Shown here one piece after another: positions 54,925 to 58,859 of a stretch of DNA of 58,859 nucleotides (the first letter of the stretch is position 1; the number at the start of each line of letters is the position of its first letter). The position numbers were made by a program, and so were the translations under genes. The DNA is taken from assembly GCA_018065465.1 (NCBI GenBank), contig JAGHTC010000048.1:1-58859 (forward strand), written 5' to 3'. The notes under the pieces are model-generated. The model did no database searches, was not told the DNA's origin, and saw only the letters and a list, made by a program, of their open reading frames with translations. Source of the stretch: Candidatus Ruminococcus equi (lineage in GTDB: Bacteria > Bacillota > Clostridia > Oscillospirales > Acutalibacteraceae).

Positions 54925-56544
54925 ATGAATACACTGTATTTAGGTAACAATGAAAAAGATATAGAAACCGCCGCAAACATAATTGCAAACGGCGGTCTTG
55001 TTGCTATGCCTACCGAAACGGTGTACGGACTTTCTGCAAACGCACTTTCCGGCAAAGCGGTTGAAAAGATTTTCCTTGCAAAGGGAAGACCGATGGATAA
55101 TCCGCTTATTGTCCATATCGCAGAGATTGACGATATAGAAAAATTTAATCTTGTTTCGGAATTTCCCGAAAAAGCAAGATTATTGGCAGAAAAATTTTGG
55201 CCCGGTCCGCTGACGATTATTATGAAAAAATCGGATGTGATTCCCGTTGAAGTCAGCGCAGGACTTGACACAGTTGCCATAAGGCTACCAAGTCATAAAA
55301 CAGCAAGAGAACTGATAAAAAAGAGCAACACCGTATTGGCGGCTCCGTCTGCAAATCGTTCCGGCTCACCGAGTCCGACCTCGGCACAGCATGTAATGAA
55401 TGATTTGTCTGATAGAATAGATGCCGTGATTGACGGCGGAGAATGTGCTGTCGGTGTTGAAAGTACGGTAATAACCCTTGCTGCCGATGTTCCGCGTATT
55501 TTGCGCCCCGGCTATATTACTCTCGAAGATATCGAGAGCGTGATAGGTCATACCGAAGTCGACAACGCCGTGCTTATGCAGATAGAAAAGAACGCAAAAG
55601 TTTCTTCCCCCGGAATGAAATACAAGCACTATTCACCGAAAGCAAAAGTTATCCTTGTCAAGGGTGAGAGCAAACGCTTTGTTGACTTTGTAAACAGAAA
55701 ATACGAACACGACAAAACCGTCTGTGCTATCTGCTATGACAATGAAAAAAAATATCTGAATTCGAAATGTATCACGATAGGAAGCGAAAGCAATTATATA
55801 GAGCAGGCTCACAACCTTTTTTCTTCCTTGCGTGATGTAGATACAATGGATGATGTCAAAACCGTCTATGCCCATTGTCCCAAAACCGACGGTATCTCAA
55901 TGGCTTTGTATAACCGCCTTATTCGTGCGGCGGCTTTTGAAGTGATAGATTTGTCTTTTAATATTGTCGGACTCACAGGGCCGACAGGCTCGGGAAAAAG
56001 CGAAGTTGCAAAGGTTTTCAAAGAACTCGGCTTTTATGTAATCGATGCCGACAAAACTGCCCGCGATGCCGTAAAAGACCGCGAAGTTTTAGACGAACTT
56101 GCAAAGGCTTTTTCAAACGAGATTTTGGACGAAAACGGAAATCTTTTGAGGAAAAAACTTGCCGAATTTGCCTTTTCAACGCAAGAAAATACCGAGAAAC
56201 TAAACAGCATAACTCATCCGAAAATTATGTCTATGATATTCGATGAGGCATATAAAAAATCAAACGGGAACAAAAATATTTTGCTCGATGCACCGACTCT
56301 TTTTGAGGCGGGCGCAGACAAAATCTGCACCACCGTTATCTGCGTTTTGTCCGATAGCGACAAACGAAAAGAAAGAATAATTTCGCGGGATAATCTAAGC
56401 GAAAAAGATGCCGATATCAGACAGTCTGCCCAAAAAGATGATAAGTTTTTTACGAGTAAATCCGACTTTGTTATTCATAATAATTCATCACTTGACGACC
56501 TGAAGAGTCAGGCAGAAAAAATAATCCGAAAGGTCACAATATGA
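54925..56544 (+). CDS. Fusion of L-threonylcarbamoyladenylate synthase (Sua5/TsaC) and dephospho-CoA kinase (CoaE)
   Basis: The 539-residue product joins two unrelated enzymes in one open frame. Residues 1 to ~205 are the YrdC/TsaC domain (GGLVAMPTETVYGLSANALS, KGRPMDNPLIVHI, FWPGPLTIIMKK, AAPSANRSGSPSPT), and ~220-343 are the Sua5 C-terminal domain (SSPGMKYKHYSPKAKVILVK); together they make threonylcarbamoyl-AMP for t6A37 of tRNAs. From ~346 on is CoaE, which phosphorylates dephospho-CoA in the last step of CoA synthesis: NIVGLTGPTGSGKSEVAKVF, then YVIDADKTARDAV, ITHPKIMSMIFDEA and LDAPTLFEAGADKICTTVIC. No stop codon or convincing internal ribosome binding site separates the parts. It starts four bases after prfA and overlaps slt at ATGA. 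Confidence 0.93.
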   Translation: MNTLYLGNNEKDIETAANIIANGGLVAMPTETVYGLSANALSGKAVEKIFLAKGRPMDNPLIVHIAEIDDIEKFNLVSEFPEKARLLAEKFWPGPLTIIMKKSDVIPVEVSAGLDTVAIRLPSHKTARELIKKSNTVLAAPSANRSGSPSPTSAQHVMNDLSDRIDAVIDGGECAVGVESTVITLAADVPRILRPGYITLEDIESVIGHTEVDNAVLMQIEKNAKVSSPGMKYKHYSPKAKVILVKGESKRFVDFVNRKYEHDKTVCAICYDNEKKYLNSKCITIGSESNYIEQAHNLFSSLRDVDTMDDVKTVYAHCPKTDGISMALYNRLIRAAAFEVIDLSFNIVGLTGPTGSGKSEVAKVFKELGFYVIDADKTARDAVKDREVLDELAKAFSNEILDENGNLLRKKLAEFAFSTQENTEKLNSITHPKIMSMIFDEAYKKSNGNKNILLDAPTLFEAGADKICTTVICVLSDSDKRKERIISRDNLSEKDADIRQSAQKDDKFFTSKSDFVIHNNSSLDDLKSQAEKIIRKVTI

Positions 56545-57164
56545 GCAACAGATACGAAGAAAAAAGCAAAAAGGGACACGGTTGTATCGGCACGATAATA
56601 GCCTTTGTGCTTGTTGTTGCCGTTTGTGTAACTTTGCTTGCTTTTTCTACCGATGTTTTTGACGGCCTCAAAGACAGGGTAAGTGCCTTTTTCTACCCGC
56701 AAAAGTACAGCGAGTTTGTTGAAAAATATGCAGAAGAATACGGGGTGGAAGAAAGCCTTGTTTATGCCGTTATCCGTACCGAAAGCGGTTTTCACGAGGA
56801 CGCTGAGTCGTCCGTCGGCGCAAAAGGACTTATGCAGCTTATGCCCGAAACATTTTCTTGGCTACAGGAAAAGTTAGGCGATGAGCCGATGAATGAAGAC
56901 GCTCTTCTAAACCCCGAAATAAACATAAAATACGGCACATTTTATCTTTCTCTTTTGCTTTCTGCTTACAACGATAATCCAAAAACCGCCGTAGCGGCAT
57001 ATAACGCAGGAACAACGGTTGTTGATAAATGGCTGTCGGATACAACCTATTCCGACGACGGATTGACTCTAAAAGACATTCCGTACGAAGAAACAAAACG
57101 CCATGTTGCACGGGTAATGCAGGCGAAATCCGTGTATGAAAAACTTTATTACGGTAAAAAATAA
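56541..57164 (+). CDS. Membrane-anchored lytic transglycosylase (SLT domain)
   Basis: This 207-residue protein has one N-terminal transmembrane segment (residues ~17-35, TIIAFVLVVAVCVTLLAF) and an extracellular soluble lytic transglycosylase domain that cleaves peptidoglycan. Catalytic Glu81 is in YAVIRTESGFHEDAES, followed by GAKGLMQLMPETFSWL, NPEINIKYGTFYLSLLL and AVAAYNAGTTVVDKWL. It overlaps the Sua5-CoaE stop (ATGA). Confidence 0.94.
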   Translation: MSNRYEEKSKKGHGCIGTIIAFVLVVAVCVTLLAFSTDVFDGLKDRVSAFFYPQKYSEFVEKYAEEYGVEESLVYAVIRTESGFHEDAESSVGAKGLMQLMPETFSWLQEKLGDEPMNEDALLNPEINIKYGTFYLSLLLSAYNDNPKTAVAAYNAGTTVVDKWLSDTTYSDDGLTLKDIPYEETKRHVARVMQAKSVYEKLYYGKK

Positions 57165-57200
57165 TTTATAAATAAACTGATTTTTACAGGAGGATGTAAA

Positions 57201-58601
57201 ATGAACGAAGAAAAATCAAAGGCAACAATGCTCAAAGAACAACTTATGATGAAAGAAAGAAAAGGTGCAGGCGACTACAAGGCTGAAGTCTTAAAAGAAG
57301 CCGATGCCTTTTGCGAAGACTACAAAAAGTTTCTTGACAACAGCCGTACCGAGCGTGAAGCGGTAAAATACACCGTAGAACTTGCAAAGAAAAACGGCTT
57401 TGAAGAATTTGTTCCCGATAAAGAGTACAAAGCAGGTGACAGAATATATGTTGTCAACCGTGAGAAAGCACTGGGACTTGCAGTTATCGGCAAAAACGGT
57501 ACAAAAAACGGCGTAAAACTTGCCATAGCGCATATTGACTCCCCGAGAATTGATTTAAAGCCAAATCCTTTGTATGAAGACAACGGACTTGCCCTTTTCA
57601 AAACTCATTACTACGGCGGAATAAAGAAATATCAATGGACTACCGTTCCGCTTTCACTCCACGGCAGAGTAGTAAAATTAAACGGCGAAAAAGTTGATAT
57701 TTGTTTGGGCGAAAACGACGACGAGCCGTGCTTCCTTATCACAGATTTGCTCCCGCATCTTGATAAAGAAATGGCAACAAAAACCGTAAGTAAGGCATTT
57801 ACAGGCGAAGAACTCAACATCCTTGTCGGTTCAATGCCGTTTGACGACAGCGACGACAAAAACCTTGTAAGCCTTAATGTTATGAAAATATTAAACGAAA
57901 AGTACGGTATAGTTGAGGGCGATTTCCTTTCTGCCGAACTTTGCTTTACACCTTGCTACAAAACCCGCGATATCGGTTTTGACAGAGGACTTATCGGTGG
58001 CTACGGTCACGACGACAGATGCTGTGCATATCCGTCTGTAAAGGCGATTTTCGATACCGAAATTCCCGAATGTACTTCTATCACTTATCTTACCGATAAG
58101 GAAGAAACAGGTTCAGACGGCAACACAGGTATGCAAAGCGACTTTTTAAGATACTTTATTTATGACCTTGCTAAAATTGACGGTGAAGAAGGATATCGAG
58201 TTTTGTCAAAGAGCAAGTGCCTTTCTGCCGATGTTAATGCCGCTTTTGACCCGACTTATGCGAGTGCATACGAGCCGAAAAACGCAAGTTTCATCAACGA
58301 GGGCGTTGTTATTTCAAAATATACGGGACACGGCGGAAAGTACGATACATCCGACGCATCCGCAGAATTTATGGGCGAAATCCGCTCAATGCTTGAGAAA
58401 AACGAGGTCAAGTGGCAGATAGGCGAACTCGGCAAAGTCGATATCGGCGGTGGCGGAACTATTGCAAAGTATGTTGCAAATATGAATGTCGATGTTGTCG
58501 ACCTCGGAGTGCCTGTACTTTGTATGCACGCACCGTTCGAGGTTATCGCAAAATCCGATATCTATATGGCATACAAAGCATTTTTTGCATTATTTAATTG
58601 A
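57201..58601 (+). CDS. M18 family aminopeptidase
   Basis: This 466-residue dinuclear zinc aminopeptidase has the M18 layout: AIAHIDSPRIDLKPNPLYED (first metal His/Asp), YGGIKKYQWTTVPLSLHGRV, GHDDRCCAYPSVKAIFDTEI (bridging Asp), TDKEETGSDGNTGMQSDFLR (catalytic Glu pair), and GHGGKYDTSDASAEFMGEI, with the terminal LCMHAPFEVIAKSDIYMAYK His. It is a cytosolic enzyme with no signal peptide. AGGAGG precedes the ATG. No terminator was seen before the tRNA promoter. Confidence 0.95.
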   Translation: MNEEKSKATMLKEQLMMKERKGAGDYKAEVLKEADAFCEDYKKFLDNSRTEREAVKYTVELAKKNGFEEFVPDKEYKAGDRIYVVNREKALGLAVIGKNGTKNGVKLAIAHIDSPRIDLKPNPLYEDNGLALFKTHYYGGIKKYQWTTVPLSLHGRVVKLNGEKVDICLGENDDEPCFLITDLLPHLDKEMATKTVSKAFTGEELNILVGSMPFDDSDDKNLVSLNVMKILNEKYGIVEGDFLSAELCFTPCYKTRDIGFDRGLIGGYGHDDRCCAYPSVKAIFDTEIPECTSITYLTDKEETGSDGNTGMQSDFLRYFIYDLAKIDGEEGYRVLSKSKCLSADVNAAFDPTYASAYEPKNASFINEGVVISKYTGHGGKYDTSDASAEFMGEIRSMLEKNEVKWQIGELGKVDIGGGGTIAKYVANMNVDVVDLGVPVLCMHAPFEVIAKSDIYMAYKAFFALFN

Positions 58602-58609
58602 TTTTACAC

Positions 58610-58638
58610 TTGCATTTTCAAATAAAGTGTGATAAGAT
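58610..58638 (+). promoter_or_regulatory. tRNA-Arg promoter
   Basis: TTGCAT (58610-58615) and TAAGAT (58633-58638) have a 17-base spacer. The transcript then includes a perfect hairpin, GCGGTC-AACA-GACCGC (58646-58661), five bases before the mature tRNA end. Confidence 0.6.
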
Positions 58639-58665
58639 ACTCTTTGCGGTCAACAGACCGCACCT

Positions 58666-58742
58666 GCGCCGATAGCTCAGCTGGATAGAGTGTCTGGCTA
58701 CGAACCAGAAGGTCGGGGGTTCGAGTCCCTTTCGGCGCGCCA
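58666..58742 (+). tRNA. tRNA-Arg (anticodon ACG)
   Basis: The 77-base gene folds as a cloverleaf. The acceptor GCGCCGA pairs with TCGGCGC; the D arm contains AGCTCAGCTGGATAGAG. The anticodon stem-loop TCTGG-CTACGAA-CCAGA has anticodon ACG at 58700-58702, and the T arm is GGGGGTTCGAGTCCCTT-like. CCA is encoded at 58740-58742. ACG (modified to ICG) reads CGU, CGC and CGA. Confidence 0.96.
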
Positions 58743-58747
58743 TATTA

Positions 58748-58791
58748 AAACGAGATGGGATACCTTATTGGTATCCCATCTCGTTTTACTT
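58748..58791 (+). terminator. tRNA-Arg terminator
   Basis: AAAACGAGATGGGATACC and GGTATCCCATCTCGTTTT form an 18 bp perfect stem with loop TTATT, followed by ACTTTAAC. It directly follows the tRNA. Confidence 0.8.
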
Positions 58792-58859
58792 TAACAGAGC
58801 AAAGAAAGGGACTCGAAGGCGACCGTGCCAAGGTTCAAGCGTCAGCGAAGAACCGCAGG

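Overview
The window comes from a sporulating, low-to-moderate-GC Gram-positive bacterium of the class Clostridia, most plausibly a gut-type member of the Oscillospirales/Ruminococcaceae group. The evidence is a complete spoIIA operon and a spoVAC gene, monoderm-style type IV pilus genes without a secretin, RicT, RsmI and TrmN6-like genes in the Firmicutes order, DUF1292 and DUF951 proteins, strong GGAGG ribosome binding sites, and TTGACA/TATAAT-type promoters with 17-base spacers. The genus assignment is inference; no 16S gene is present.

Layout. 1-3.0 kb: spoVAC, an SDF-family symporter carrying an extra N-terminal GHKL-like domain, and birA. 3.1-10.8 kb: rpoB-rpoC from a strong promoter with a long leader. 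10.9-23.2 kb, minus strand: a type IV pilus locus (three pilin-like genes, a separately promoted major pilin, PilM-like, PilD, PilC, PilB), ending in a 909-residue protein that looks like a GAP1 (GTPase-associated protein 1) family member. 23.4-28.1 kb: the str operon rpsL-rpsG-fusA-tuf, in which tuf has an in-frame TGA at codon 269. 28.2-31.9 kb: a DUF1292 protein and a small membrane protein, a QueT transporter behind a possible preQ1 riboswitch, an 87-residue orphan, and a phosphomannomutase/phosphoglucomutase. 32-37 kb, minus strand: a chorismate operon aroE-aroK(fused)-aroB-aroA-aroC-chorismate mutase. 37-41.8 kb: acpP, proS, metA and a secreted GH13 lipoprotein. 41.8-43.2 kb, minus strand: spoIIAA-spoIIAB-sigF. 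43.2-48.2 kb, minus strand: folC, rsmI, trmN6-like, a 56-residue ferredoxin, ricT, holB. 48.2-52.2 kb: a metallophosphoesterase, three small conserved proteins of unknown role, and ecfS-proB-proA. 52.3-58.7 kb: hflX, DUF951, prfA, a Sua5-CoaE fusion, a lytic transglycosylase, an M18 aminopeptidase and tRNA-Arg(ACG).

Most of the window is core housekeeping: transcription, translation, aromatic amino acid and proline/methionine biosynthesis, tRNA and rRNA modification, and early sporulation control. Four things go beyond routine annotation: the internal stop in tuf, the GAP1-like protein at the end of the pilus operon, the two unusual fusions (GHKL-like plus SDF symporter; Sua5 plus CoaE), and a structured intergenic repeat family with a compensatory base-pair change between its two copies. 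No CRISPR array, complete insertion sequence, prophage or rRNA gene was seen. The last 60 bases carry an inverted copy of the tRNA-Arg T-arm and may be the edge of an integrated element.
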